Assembly (NCBI GenBank): GCA_019359495.1
Contig: JAHHHF010000072.1
Location: 124,001-188,000 of the forward strand
Direction of reading: 5' to 3'
Source: Goleter apudmare HA4340-LM2
GTDB lineage: Bacteria; Cyanobacteriota; Cyanobacteriia; Cyanobacteriales; Nostocaceae
DNA: 64,000 nt
Shown: positions 1-8,756 of the stretch, one piece after another
Layout of the letters: every line of letters starts with the position of its first letter
Position numbering within the stretch: the first letter of the stretch is position 1
Notes under the pieces: model-generated
Database searches by the model: none
What the model saw: only the letters and a program-made list of their open reading frames with translations
What the model was told of the DNA's origin: nothing
Translations under genes and position numbers: made by a program

Positions 1-1
1 A

Positions 2-1861
2 AACCAAGGAATTGCATTTACTAATGAACTTAGTCCATTGCAAGTTCAAACTTCTATCATCACTAGCAATGAAGTAATTCGTCCTATTTGGGCATCTGAT
101 CCAGAAAAAAACAAGTATCCTGTACTGGAGAGTTATAAAAAATTATTCCAAGTCAAAGCAGTAAATCAATCGACAACAATTCAGGTAGAAGTTCAAGGCT
201 CTCTAGCTGAACTGGCAAAACAAAGAACAAACAGACTAATCAAAAGTTATCAGCGTCGATTAAATGAACTACGTCAGGGAACATCAGCATCTCGACAGCA
301 ATTTAGTCAGGTGCAGTTAGAAGATGCAGAACGCAAGCTGCGGATAGCAAAGAATAAATTAGCAGATTTTAAAAAGTCTACAGGGTTAGTTAGTAGCGAA
401 GATCAGACTAAAAATTTGGTTGAAGCTATTAAGTCTACAAGGATGGAAAAGACACAGGCATCCGCCCAAGCACAAGCAGCAAAAATCCGGGCGAATGTAT
501 TATCTCAACGGCTTGGTATGTCTCCCAGCAAAGCGATGAACTCTTTACGTTTGAGCCAAAATAAAGAGTATCAAGCACTACGACAAAAATTATCTGAAAT
601 AGATACTGAAATTGCAGTTGCTCAAGGGGATTTTACTGGCGAACATCCCGTTATTCAATCATTAAAACAAAAACGGGATGAACTCCTGACTGCACTTTAT
701 AAACAACGAGTAGAAGTAGTACCAAATGCTGAAGGTATAGATACCAGTTTTGGTGGTAACACCTTCAAAGATACGACTGTGGAAATAATTGCCGAGTTAA
801 TTCAGGCTGATGCTGAAAGTAACGCGCTACAAAAACAGGCCTCGCAACTTCAGAACGAGGTAAATAATCTGCAATCACAACTAACTAAGATATCTACCCA
901 ACAAGCTGAATTGTCAGATTTGCAACGCAGGTATGATATTGCTGAAGGGGTCTACAAAGGGATTGTCGCCCAATTAGAGCAAACTAAGATTAGCGCTTTT
1001 AGTGCCTATCCTAATGTGCAAGTTCTGGATCAACCAAGGGTGAATCCCAAACCCATTAGTCCCAAACTCTCTTTAATTGCCTTGGGTGCGATCGCGTCAT
1101 CGATTTTGGGTACGAGCGCTCTCATATCATTCTTGGAATCTCGCAATCCACTGCTGAAACCGAAAGACTTGCAGGATATGGAACTCCCTATATTGGCGCG
1201 GATTCCCACTTTCAAATCCGCCACCTTGGGATTAATGCTGGAATCAGCTTCAGAAATCGGGTTTCAAAGGCTAGCCTCTACAATTAGCTTAATGCCATTA
1301 GAAAACCGTCGCCTGATGGTGACTAGTTCCACGCCTGGAGAAGGGAAAACCACAATGACTCTGGGACTAGCAGCAGCTTTATGTTTTTTGGGCTTTCGGG
1401 TGTTGATGGTAGATGCTGATTTCCATCAAGCCAGATTGAGTCATTATTTTGGCTATGTCTTACCGAAGGAAACAACAGCTTTACCTACTCCTGTAAAAAT
1501 TAACTACAGGTGGGATCTGTTACCAGCAATGCAGATATCTGATGGGAGAGCAGTGGAGTTTGTCGCCCGTGGGGGGTTTGAGAGACATCTGGACGCCATT
1601 CAAAAGACTGGTAAATACGATTATGTGATTGTTGATAGTGGGCCTGTTGGTTCCACCAGTGAAGCGGCTTTGATGGCTGCTGCGATCGCTAACGTATTGT
1701 TGGTGATTCAGTTGGGGGTGAGCGATCGCTATATGGTACAGGAAACTCTAGAACAATTGATGCGCCACCATGCGCGCATTATTGGTTTAGCGCTCAATGG
1801 TGTCGAGGAACGCACTGATGGGTATGTCTACAAGCGTGACGACAAACAGGTTAATTCATGA
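2..1861 (+). CDS. Polysaccharide co-polymerase with BY-kinase domain (Wzc/GumC-like), 5' partial
   Basis: The reading frame is open from base 2, so the true start lies upstream of the window. The visible part has a long coiled-coil stretch rich in Q/K/E (about 100-940 in DNA coordinates), then a proline-rich segment and a hydrophobic helix (about 1030-1140), the usual Wzz-type second transmembrane segment. A cytoplasmic P-loop ATPase follows: Walker A with GEGKTT at 1337-1354, a Walker A' like VDAD, and Walker B VIVDS. This family controls chain length of Wzy-made polysaccharides at the inner membrane. The C-terminus has only a YVY pair and no tyrosine-rich tail, so autophosphorylation may be limited. 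It overlaps the next gene by 4 bases (ATGA), which suggests translational coupling. Confidence 0.9.
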   Translation, partial: NQGIAFTNELSPLQVQTSIITSNEVIRPIWASDPEKNKYPVLESYKKLFQVKAVNQSTTIQVEVQGSLAELAKQRTNRLIKSYQRRLNELRQGTSASRQQFSQVQLEDAERKLRIAKNKLADFKKSTGLVSSEDQTKNLVEAIKSTRMEKTQASAQAQAAKIRANVLSQRLGMSPSKAMNSLRLSQNKEYQALRQKLSEIDTEIAVAQGDFTGEHPVIQSLKQKRDELLTALYKQRVEVVPNAEGIDTSFGGNTFKDTTVEIIAELIQADAESNALQKQASQLQNEVNNLQSQLTKISTQQAELSDLQRRYDIAEGVYKGIVAQLEQTKISAFSAYPNVQVLDQPRVNPKPISPKLSLIALGAIASSILGTSALISFLESRNPLLKPKDLQDMELPILARIPTFKSATLGLMLESASEIGFQRLASTISLMPLENRRLMVTSSTPGEGKTTMTLGLAAALCFLGFRVLMVDADFHQARLSHYFGYVLPKETTALPTPVKINYRWDLLPAMQISDGRAVEFVARGGFERHLDAIQKTGKYDYVIVDSGPVGSTSEAALMAAAIANVLLVIQLGVSDRYMVQETLEQLMRHHARIIGLALNGVEERTDGYVYKRDDKQVNS

Positions 1862-3180
1862 GACAGCAGATTTTTAAATCTACTTCCACCAATGCAAATA
1901 GTGATGTCTTATTTCAGGGAATTTGGCTACGGTGGACAACTTTAACACGGGCAGAAAAAGTTGTCTGTATAGGGATTATCTGCACACCATTGTGGTGGTT
2001 CATTGGTTGGGGTGTTATTCCTTTCCTGTGGGTAGTGAGTATCGCTATTTATGAATACTTGGTTTATCAAAAGATCCGTTTATCTAAACCGAGTACAGAA
2101 GCGATCGCCATCATGCTCTTTGCCTTAAACAGCATGGTTGCTTACACTCTCAATTCTCCAGAATTTGCCCCTAGAGCTTGGATAAATCCCTTTTTAACCT
2201 GGGGTTGTGGTGGACTGTTACTTTGGTATCTTCAAAGTCATCAAATTCGGGTGCGGTTGCAAGTAGCAGCTTGGGCTTTTTCTGTGCTGATCTGCATGAT
2301 GATGCTTTGGTGGTTATTTTTTCACTTTCTGTTAGCAGAACCAAACTTCATACCCCTCCGCACCCTGTACGCTATAATTTTTGACAAAGGAGCATACGAC
2401 CCCAGTAAATTGGGTAGTGTGGGTAACTTTTTAGTTCCTTACATGGCGAATGAAAATGGTTTTGGTGGCTTACGCCGTTATACTTTCTTTTTTCCCCATC
2501 CCACAACTTCTTCCTTCGTCATTGGTTTTGCCGGACTGATTGCTTTAGATATCAAGAAACGTACTTGGTCTTTACCAATAGTTGCATTTTGCTCCTTTTT
2601 AATTATTATTTGTCAAGCTCGTAATTCTTGGTTAGCCTTACCAATTGTGTTGATAGTTCGTTGGCTATTTATCACTGGTAAAAGCAAAGGCGTAACATTC
2701 ATCTTGATGTTATCGGCTATCATCAGTTTTAGTACTTTGTGCGTACCTACAGTTACAGATTGGCTAATTGAAACCAGAACCAATACAGTTGAAGCTACTA
2801 GCAACTTCCGCAAAGATTCCACGGAAATTCGTAATTTAATCTATCAACGAACTTGGGAAAGCGTTATCGAAGAACCTTCTCTCATAGGACGCGGAATCAA
2901 CGGTGTTTCTGTCCAACCTGGATATGAATTTGCTGCCATTGGTACTGAAAGTTTTATTCTCGGCACTTTGTTATATAAATCAGGTTTTTTAGGTACAGGG
3001 TTATTTCTCACATATTTTACATTTTTTCTGGCTGGACTATATAAAACCCATTCAGAAAGACCATCTGGGGCTTTTCTCGTGTTACTATACTTGGGCATAA
3101 CTTCCCTAGTCACAGAGTTTGATACTCCTACAGTTTTCCTACCTTTAATATCTACGATGTTATGTAGGAATGGCGAATAG
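1858..3180 (+). CDS. O-antigen polymerase/ligase-like membrane protein (Wzy-type)
   Basis: This 440-residue protein is almost entirely hydrophobic, with roughly ten to eleven predicted membrane helices. A larger non-membrane loop (about residues 170-215 and 300-370) sits between the helix groups. A short motif RNSWLALP inside a helix resembles the RxxWL segment of Wzy_C/O-antigen ligase proteins. Its start overlaps the stop of the Wzc-like gene. Together with that gene, the flippase and the glycosyltransferases, this fits a polymerase that joins repeat units in the periplasm. Wzy proteins are poorly conserved, so polymerase versus ligase is inferred from topology and context. Confidence 0.75.
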   Translation: MRQQIFKSTSTNANSDVLFQGIWLRWTTLTRAEKVVCIGIICTPLWWFIGWGVIPFLWVVSIAIYEYLVYQKIRLSKPSTEAIAIMLFALNSMVAYTLNSPEFAPRAWINPFLTWGCGGLLLWYLQSHQIRVRLQVAAWAFSVLICMMMLWWLFFHFLLAEPNFIPLRTLYAIIFDKGAYDPSKLGSVGNFLVPYMANENGFGGLRRYTFFFPHPTTSSFVIGFAGLIALDIKKRTWSLPIVAFCSFLIIICQARNSWLALPIVLIVRWLFITGKSKGVTFILMLSAIISFSTLCVPTVTDWLIETRTNTVEATSNFRKDSTEIRNLIYQRTWESVIEEPSLIGRGINGVSVQPGYEFAAIGTESFILGTLLYKSGFLGTGLFLTYFTFFLAGLYKTHSERPSGAFLVLLYLGITSLVTEFDTPTVFLPLISTMLCRNGE

Positions 3181-3205
3181 GTCATGATGGAGAATTTTTA
3201 AATAC

Positions 3206-3234
3206 GTAGAGACGTTGCTTTGCAACGTCTCTAC
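3206..3234. repeat. Dispersed palindrome (AGACGTTGC/GCAACGTCT family)
   Basis: A near-perfect inverted repeat GTAGAGACGTTGC-ttt-GCAACGTCTCTAC lies between two same-strand genes. A related copy lies at 53237-53257. It is followed by a tract of CAAATGACAAAT-type heptads. It could fold as a hairpin in mRNA but has no T-run, so it is scored as a repeat rather than a terminator. Confidence 0.75.
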
Positions 3235-3276
3235 AAATGACAAATCACCAATGACAAATAACAAGGGATAAAGACC

Positions 3277-4458
3277 ATGCGTAAATTACTAATTCTACCG
3301 GGGAATTGCGACTCATTAGGAGGTGCTTTAGTTTCATTATCAATGTTGATTGCTGGGGTACAAAAACAGCAAATGTGTGAGCAGGTTTGTGTTTTAGTAC
3401 AAGCTGATTCGCCAATGGAAAATTACTTACAAAAATCGGGGCAAGATGATTGTATTCAAAGGATTCATGCTCCCAGTCAAAAAGAGTTTTTTTATCGCGC
3501 ATTGCAATGGGTAAAACAGCAACCGAAAGACTATCCTTTATTGCTAGATAGCTGTGCATATAACTACCTATTACCTAGTTTAGTTATCAAGTCATTGCCA
3601 TTACGCTTTAGTGGTCGCACCCTCTATTATTTTTGCCATGATTTAGTAGCTTCCAACCATATTTTGGGTTATTTAGCTAGGAAATGGATATTCTTTTGGT
3701 TATCTCCTCGTGCTATTTGTAATTCGTATTTTACGGCTCGGTATGTACAATCTTTGATGCCCAATATTCAAGGCATTCTTTATCAGTCAGTCAATCAAGA
3801 TAAATTTAATGATGCTCCATTATCAACTCCACCAAAAGCCTTACAACCAATTCTGAAATCCGGCTGGAGAATCATGTTAACTCCTTCTCGCATTAATTCT
3901 ATTTTTAATGGTGGAAATGGCGATAAAAATTTGCGCGGATTAATTCCTGTACTTGCCTATTTAAAAGCTATGGATTATGATTATCATGGAGTAATAATTG
4001 GAGAAGATAAATCTCCAAATCAAGTAAATAGTCAGAATTTATTAAACCTTGCAGAACATTTTGAAGTTAGCGATCGCTTCAAAATTCTCCCACCAACTTT
4101 AGAGATTGAAGACTATTACAAATGTGCAGATGTAGTCGTTACCCTAGCCCCCCAAGAAGCCTTTGGGCGGACTGTTGTAGAAGCGATCGCCTGCGGTGTT
4201 CCAGTTATCGGTAGCCAGACTGGTGGGATTGGTGAAATTCTCAACCACTTTGCACCCGAATGGACTGTTGACCCTACCAATCTTCTAGCCGTCGCTCAAG
4301 CCATTATCCAAGTTGCTAGCGACTCTAACACACCCACATTAATTGAAAAAGGGAAACATTGGGTACGTTCAGAGTGCAACATCACCAACTACGCACGCCG
4401 CATGATGGACATCACAGGGATATCTACATCTACAATTAAAACCACAGCTTCAGTTTAG
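3277..4458 (+). CDS. Glycosyltransferase family 4 (GT-B)
   Basis: A 393-residue GT-B glycosyltransferase. The C-terminal half has the GT4 nucleotide-sugar motif: EAFGRTVVEAIACGVPV followed by GGIGEIL, where the E-x7-E glutamates bind the donor sugar nucleotide. The N-terminal domain starts with a glycine-rich turn (LPGNCDSLGGAL). It should add a sugar to the lipid-linked repeat unit on the cytoplasmic side of the membrane. The start ATG is preceded by AAGGGATAAAGACC, an acceptable ribosome binding site. Donor and acceptor cannot be told from sequence. Confidence 0.85.
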   Translation: MRKLLILPGNCDSLGGALVSLSMLIAGVQKQQMCEQVCVLVQADSPMENYLQKSGQDDCIQRIHAPSQKEFFYRALQWVKQQPKDYPLLLDSCAYNYLLPSLVIKSLPLRFSGRTLYYFCHDLVASNHILGYLARKWIFFWLSPRAICNSYFTARYVQSLMPNIQGILYQSVNQDKFNDAPLSTPPKALQPILKSGWRIMLTPSRINSIFNGGNGDKNLRGLIPVLAYLKAMDYDYHGVIIGEDKSPNQVNSQNLLNLAEHFEVSDRFKILPPTLEIEDYYKCADVVVTLAPQEAFGRTVVEAIACGVPVIGSQTGGIGEILNHFAPEWTVDPTNLLAVAQAIIQVASDSNTPTLIEKGKHWVRSECNITNYARRMMDITGISTSTIKTTASV

Positions 4459-4664
4459 ATAATCAATAACGCACTCTACTAAGAATTTCAGCTAATACAG
4501 AATTAATTATCATCGGGTATCTATATATCTACATCTAGTAGCGTGTCTAAGCTAATTTTGTGTATTAGCAATCTCTTGTAGAACGGGCAAGATGCCCATT
4601 CTAATTAGCGGACATCTTACCCGCACCACAAGAAAATTGTTGGGAGCATCTTGCTTCCTAATGT

Positions 4665-4769
4665 CAAAAATAAAATTTGTAGTGGGAGCATCTTGCTCCC
4701 TAATGTCCAGGAAGCGGGCTAGAGAGCCATCACTACAAAAAAATAAATTTACACATTTGGGATGCTCCC
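4665..4769. repeat. 105-base dispersed repeat, copy 1 (second copy at 42935-43038)
   Basis: The two copies share almost every base, including GTAGTGGGAGCATCTTGCTCCC, the CAGGAAGCGGGCTAG segment and a right end ACATTTGGGATGCTCCC. They differ mainly in the inner palindrome: this copy reads GCTAGAGAGCCATC where the other keeps an intact AGCGGGCTAGAAGCCCGC. This copy is therefore the decayed one. No coding capacity is visible, so it looks like a non-autonomous element. Confidence 0.8.
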
Positions 4770-4836
4770 AAATTGTTTGCAACATTTTAGCCTAGACATG
4801 CCACTAGATTATCTCTGCATGAAGTTAATTCATGTT

Positions 4837-4888
4837 TGTAGTAAGCACTTTAGTGCTTAAGAGTAAAGGACTAAAGTCCTGACTACAA
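4837..4888. repeat. GCACTTTAGTGC / GGACTAAAGTCC dispersed repeat
   Basis: A palindromic unit with ends TGTAGT and ACTACA, containing two inner palindromes. Related copies are at 16887-16930 and 19381-19435, and a half copy at 8716-8738. All four lie in intergenic gaps of the polysaccharide locus. Confidence 0.75.
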
Positions 4889-4917
4889 GCTTTTTAAAAA
4901 TTAATTGGTATCCCTCC

Positions 4918-6117
4918 ATGTGGAATGTCGCACAACCTATTACCCCCATAAAGAAAACTACAAAATCAGACATTCTAGTCATCTCCCGTGTCTTTTTTCC
5001 TGATATGGGAGGGATTCAAGAATACGCCTACAATCGCTGCTTACAAGACCCAGATCAAATCATCGTTCTGACTAGCGCCTGTACAGATGACCAGTCTTTT
5101 GATGGTATGCAACCCTTTCCCATCTATCGCTGGCCGATGTTTGCAATGTCCGGTCTAGGTGCGTTAGGAAGTATTCTCAAACAAATCCTGAATATTTTTT
5201 GGTCAGTGGTGCTAGCTATTCGCCTGTATCGACGCTACCGCTACCGCTACATCGAGTGGTGTCATGGCTATGACTTCCCTTCCCTGCTATTGTTAAGCTA
5301 TTTGTTACCCGTGCGGTGTTTTATTTACCTCCACGGTGATGATGTGCTGTGTCCCATGACAAACCCGATTTTACGCTGGCTATTTGAGTGGACACTGCGC
5401 CGGACTGAAACTATTGTCTGCAATAGCAACTTTACAAGTAATTACCTCACGAAGCATTTTCAGTTAAATCGCCCTACTCGCATCATTCACCCCACTGTCA
5501 GACCAGAAAAATTTGGTCAAGCTAGGGCAGAACAGGCTTTTCTCCGCAATCATATCCGCCAACAGCATCAAATTCCAGAAAAAGCGATCGCAATTTTGTC
5601 AGTGGGTAGACTGGTGAAACGCAAAGGCTTTCATCGGGTAATTGAGAATTTACCAAATTTAATCGCTGAAGGCATAGATGTCCACTACATCATTTGCGGT
5701 CAAGGTGCAATGGAGTCAGAACTGAAGTTATACGCCGAAAAATTGGGTGTAAGTTCACGGGTGATTTTCGCTGGCTATGTACCTGATGCAGAATTAACTG
5801 GCTATTACGCCGCTTGTGACATATTCTCCATGCTTACCTTCTTTGATAGCCAGCAAAAAAGCATTGAAGGTTTTGGAATTGTCTATTTAGAAGCCGGCTA
5901 TTTTGGTAAACCCGTGATTGCTTCACGAGTAGGAGGTGTAGAAGATGCTGTCCGCCACGGATACAACGGTTTGTTAGTAGATCCCGATTCGACGTATGAG
6001 ATTTCAACAACACTGCATCAATTATGTGTAGATCCAGAACTGCGTCAGCGTCTTGGTTTCCAGGGTCAAAAACTAGCAACCCGCATCACTCCTCACAGCA
6101 CACTCTACAGCAATTAA
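4918..6117 (+). CDS. Glycosyltransferase family 4 (GT-B)
   Basis: A 399-residue GT4 protein. The N-terminal domain begins near residue 20 with SDILVISRVFFPDMGGIQEY, the usual MGGIQ/GGAE acceptor-side loop. The C-terminal domain has VGRLVKRKGF and the donor motif FGIVYLEAGYFGKPVIAS followed by GGVEDAV. It probably adds a hexose to the growing exopolysaccharide unit. There is no clear Shine-Dalgarno before the ATG, and the first 15-18 residues are not part of the fold, so the start is uncertain. A repeat array lies upstream and a rhamnosyltransferase-like gene follows 60 bases downstream. Confidence 0.87.
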   Translation: MWNVAQPITPIKKTTKSDILVISRVFFPDMGGIQEYAYNRCLQDPDQIIVLTSACTDDQSFDGMQPFPIYRWPMFAMSGLGALGSILKQILNIFWSVVLAIRLYRRYRYRYIEWCHGYDFPSLLLLSYLLPVRCFIYLHGDDVLCPMTNPILRWLFEWTLRRTETIVCNSNFTSNYLTKHFQLNRPTRIIHPTVRPEKFGQARAEQAFLRNHIRQQHQIPEKAIAILSVGRLVKRKGFHRVIENLPNLIAEGIDVHYIICGQGAMESELKLYAEKLGVSSRVIFAGYVPDAELTGYYAACDIFSMLTFFDSQQKSIEGFGIVYLEAGYFGKPVIASRVGGVEDAVRHGYNGLLVDPDSTYEISTTLHQLCVDPELRQRLGFQGQKLATRITPHSTLYSN

Positions 6118-6178
6118 ATCGGTGACAAGTATCCCTCAAATCCTGATCAATCACAAATGACAAATAACAAACAACATT

Positions 6179-7042
6179 ATGAAAAGCTTTCAACACTTTA
6201 TTCTTACCCGCTTCAACGTCAGAGTAGACTACAGCAAATCACGCACCGGGATTAATCCAGATTGGCTAACCCATCGGTTCAAATTATTTGACCAATTTTG
6301 CTATCCCTCAGTGCGATCGCAATCAAATCAAAACTTCAAATGGCTAGTATTTTTTGACAGTGAAACACCAAGGCGCTTCCAGACCAAAATCCAAGAATAT
6401 GCTCAATGGCAAAATTTTATTCCTATCTATGTAGATTGTGAATTTACCGATGAAATCAATCGAGAAACTGTCTTGCATTATTTAAAAACCAACGTTGACT
6501 ATTTAATCACCACCAGATTAGATAACGATGATGCAGTTTCTCAAGACTTTGTGCAACTAATCCAAAGCAACTTCCAGCAGCAAGAATTTGAATTTCTCAA
6601 TTTCACCTCTGGCTATGTTTGGCACAACGGTAAGCTTTATGCCTTTGATTACTTCCATAACCCATTTATGAGCTTATTTGAAAAAATTCACGAACCAACT
6701 ATTAATGGATTCAAAACAATTATCTGTGGACAACATACAGAATTATCCGCACTGGGTAAGATTAAACAAATCAAAACCAAACCAACTTGGTTACAAGTTA
6801 TCCACGAAAAAAACGTATCTAACAGAATCAGAGGTATCAGACAACCAATCAAACACTTAACTGATAATTTCTCCATTCCTACTGAATATACTGCCACACA
6901 AGAACAGTTACTACCTTATTTACTCGATAAAAGTTTTACTCTCCTCAAGTCCCCTGTCGAATCTCTAGTCCTCGCCTTACCCAAAAATACCAGATCCAAT
7001 TTAAGAAAAGCCTGGACAATCATGCAAAGCAAAAATATCTAA
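6179..7042 (+). CDS. Putative rhamnosyltransferase family protein
   Basis: A 287-residue protein beginning MKSFQHFILTRFNVRVDY, the characteristic opening of the putative rhamnosyl transferase family. A DxD-like TRLDNDDA motif lies near residues 118-125 and suits a GT-A fold that binds a metal-nucleotide sugar. A dTDP-rhamnose pathway lies 11 kb downstream in the same locus, which agrees with a rhamnose donor. Substrate assignment is inferred from family and context. Confidence 0.75.
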   Translation: MKSFQHFILTRFNVRVDYSKSRTGINPDWLTHRFKLFDQFCYPSVRSQSNQNFKWLVFFDSETPRRFQTKIQEYAQWQNFIPIYVDCEFTDEINRETVLHYLKTNVDYLITTRLDNDDAVSQDFVQLIQSNFQQQEFEFLNFTSGYVWHNGKLYAFDYFHNPFMSLFEKIHEPTINGFKTIICGQHTELSALGKIKQIKTKPTWLQVIHEKNVSNRIRGIRQPIKHLTDNFSIPTEYTATQEQLLPYLLDKSFTLLKSPVESLVLALPKNTRSNLRKAWTIMQSKNI

Positions 7043-7065
7043 CCCCCAATATAACATTTCCTTAC

Positions 7066-7107
7066 GTAAACCTCTGCGTTTACCTCTGCGCCAATCTGTG
7101 TTTAAAA
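7066..7107. repeat. CTCTGCG-type dispersed repeat
   Basis: The pattern AAACCTCTGCGTTTACCTCTGCG belongs to a family of short repeats also seen at 8649-8676 and 10858-10906, and in reverse orientation at 31996-32025 inside a coding end. These are common in Nostoc intergenic DNA. Function unknown. Confidence 0.65.
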
Positions 7108-7195
7108 AGATTATTTCTTTACCTCAATTCACTTCATCTTCCCATGTCCAATACCCTTGGACTGAGCGGAGCCGAAGAGCATTAATACCTAATTT

Positions 7196-8632
7196 ATGAC
7201 TATAAACAACTCAAAAAGAATGGCAAAAGCCAGTCTGTGGACAACTGCTAGCTTTGGACTTGGTAAAGTTGCTCAATTAATCGCTCAAGTTATCTTAGCT
7301 CGTTTACTATCACCTGATGATTTTGGCATTTGGGCAATGGTGCTAGTATTATCGAATTTTTCGCAGCTTTTTAGAGATACTACTATTGCCCAAGTACTAG
7401 TACAAAGAGGTGTAGAAGATACCAAACTAGTTAACACTGTCTATAGCATAGGAGTTAATATTTCCATATTTTTATTCTTCATCCAAGTATTAGCTGGGAT
7501 GCCTTTATCTAACTTTTTTAACAAACCAATATTATTGCCTTTGACAGCACTATCAGCCTTTGTCTTTCTCATCGGAGCGGGTGCTGGCTCCCATAGTGCA
7601 GTCCTACAAAGAAAAATGAAGATTAAAGAATTAGCTATGTGTGACTTATTGGCTAATTTTGCCAGAGTCTCTGCCCTAATTATTAGCTCATTTTCTGGCT
7701 TGGGGTTTTGGTCATTTGCCATTGGCGAGATTGCCATGGCTGTAGTTGATTCTTTATTAAAACGGCATTTGAGCCAGTATAAATTTAAATATTACTTCAA
7801 GTTAGAAAAATCCAAAATTAATGAAGTTAAAGAATTTATTTTTGGTGTGATTGGTAGTCGAATGGCTCTACAACTCAATATTACAGGTGATAACTTCATC
7901 ATTGGGAAGCTAATTGGTACTCAAGCACTCGGATACTATAGTGTGGCTTATCAACTAGCAACTACACCAGCCGTAGCATTTTCTCAAATTAATAATCGAG
8001 TAATTTTCTCTACAATCTCACAAGTAAATGAGCAGAGTAAATTAAGGATGATTCAAAGACTGCTGGAATATTATGCAAGTGCAGCTACATTAATATATGG
8101 TCTAGCATTTACTTTAGCTCCGTGGCTAATTCCCATAATCTACGGTGCAACTTGGCAACAATCTATCATCATATTTCAAATCATTCTCATCTATGCTTAT
8201 ACAGGAGGAATAATGTCAATTGTTGGCGCTTATCTCTTATCTATTAATAAATCTATGGAAATTGCCCGCATCGATTGGTTTATCGTACCTTTTTCTCTAA
8301 CTGCTTATTTCATTGGCGCTCAAATAGGCGGAATAAAAGGAGTTGCGATCGCTGTCATGTGCGTGATGGGATTTGCTGGTTTAATCTGGTACTTAATAGC
8401 AGCATGTCGTGTCAGTAAAGTCAGCATTCAAACGTTCTTAAAACCAGTATTTATCCCTTCAGTTTCTATGCTCATAGCCCTGGTTTTATCACAGATTACA
8501 CCTTATCCCCAACAGGCAGAATTTTCTCTCAAAGCACTCACACTAATCGCCACTTACATATCAATGCTGATTTTACTTTCCAAAGGAAATCTACCCTTTA
8601 GCCTCATGAAATTTATGTTCCACAGAGGTTAG
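7196..8632 (+). CDS. Polysaccharide flippase (Wzx-like, MOP superfamily)
   Basis: A 478-residue membrane protein with about 14 hydrophobic helices along its whole length. The N-terminus (KASLWTTASFGLGKVAQLIAQVILARLLSPDDFG) is the classic start of the RfbX/Wzx polysaccharide-transport family: an amphipathic lead followed by LARLLSPxDFG. The family flips undecaprenyl-linked repeat units to the periplasm. Its position between glycosyltransferases and with a Wzy-like and a Wzc-like gene completes a Wzx/Wzy export set. Confidence 0.9.
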   Translation: MTINNSKRMAKASLWTTASFGLGKVAQLIAQVILARLLSPDDFGIWAMVLVLSNFSQLFRDTTIAQVLVQRGVEDTKLVNTVYSIGVNISIFLFFIQVLAGMPLSNFFNKPILLPLTALSAFVFLIGAGAGSHSAVLQRKMKIKELAMCDLLANFARVSALIISSFSGLGFWSFAIGEIAMAVVDSLLKRHLSQYKFKYYFKLEKSKINEVKEFIFGVIGSRMALQLNITGDNFIIGKLIGTQALGYYSVAYQLATTPAVAFSQINNRVIFSTISQVNEQSKLRMIQRLLEYYASAATLIYGLAFTLAPWLIPIIYGATWQQSIIIFQIILIYAYTGGIMSIVGAYLLSINKSMEIARIDWFIVPFSLTAYFIGAQIGGIKGVAIAVMCVMGFAGLIWYLIAACRVSKVSIQTFLKPVFIPSVSMLIALVLSQITPYPQQAEFSLKALTLIATYISMLILLSKGNLPFSLMKFMFHRG

Positions 8633-8715
8633 ATAACATCTTTTATTTCTCTCTGCGCCTCCGCGCCTCTGCGTGAAATAAATCATCCCGTAATTATGCT
8701 ACACCGCAATTTTTC

Positions 8716-8738
8716 AGCACTAAAGTCCTGACTACAAA
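8716..8738. repeat. Half copy of the ACTAAAGTCCTGACTACA repeat
   Basis: Only the right half of the palindromic repeat found complete at 4837-4888 is present here, just before the next gene. It is a truncated member of that family. Confidence 0.6.
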
Positions 8739-8756
8739 CCTAATTGAGATAACACC

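Larger units (their letters stand above)
4459..4917. repeat. Gene-free stretch made of nested palindromic repeats
   Basis: No convincing gene lies here. The stretch is filled with repeats. A 105-base unit at 4665-4769 is nearly identical to one at 42935-43038, with core GGGAGCATCTTGCTCCC. A degenerate further core lies at 4641-4662, and a related GGGCAAGATGCCC core near 4585. A second family (GCACTTTAGTGC ... GGACTAAAGTCC) occupies 4837-4888. Short open frames on both strands here only translate the palindromes. Confidence 0.8.

Noticed and set aside
4552..4795. Two overlapping open frames on opposite strands (67 and 77 codons)
   Set aside because: Both translate palindromic repeats (GGGAGCATCTTGCTCCC); no ribosome binding site and no family resemblance.
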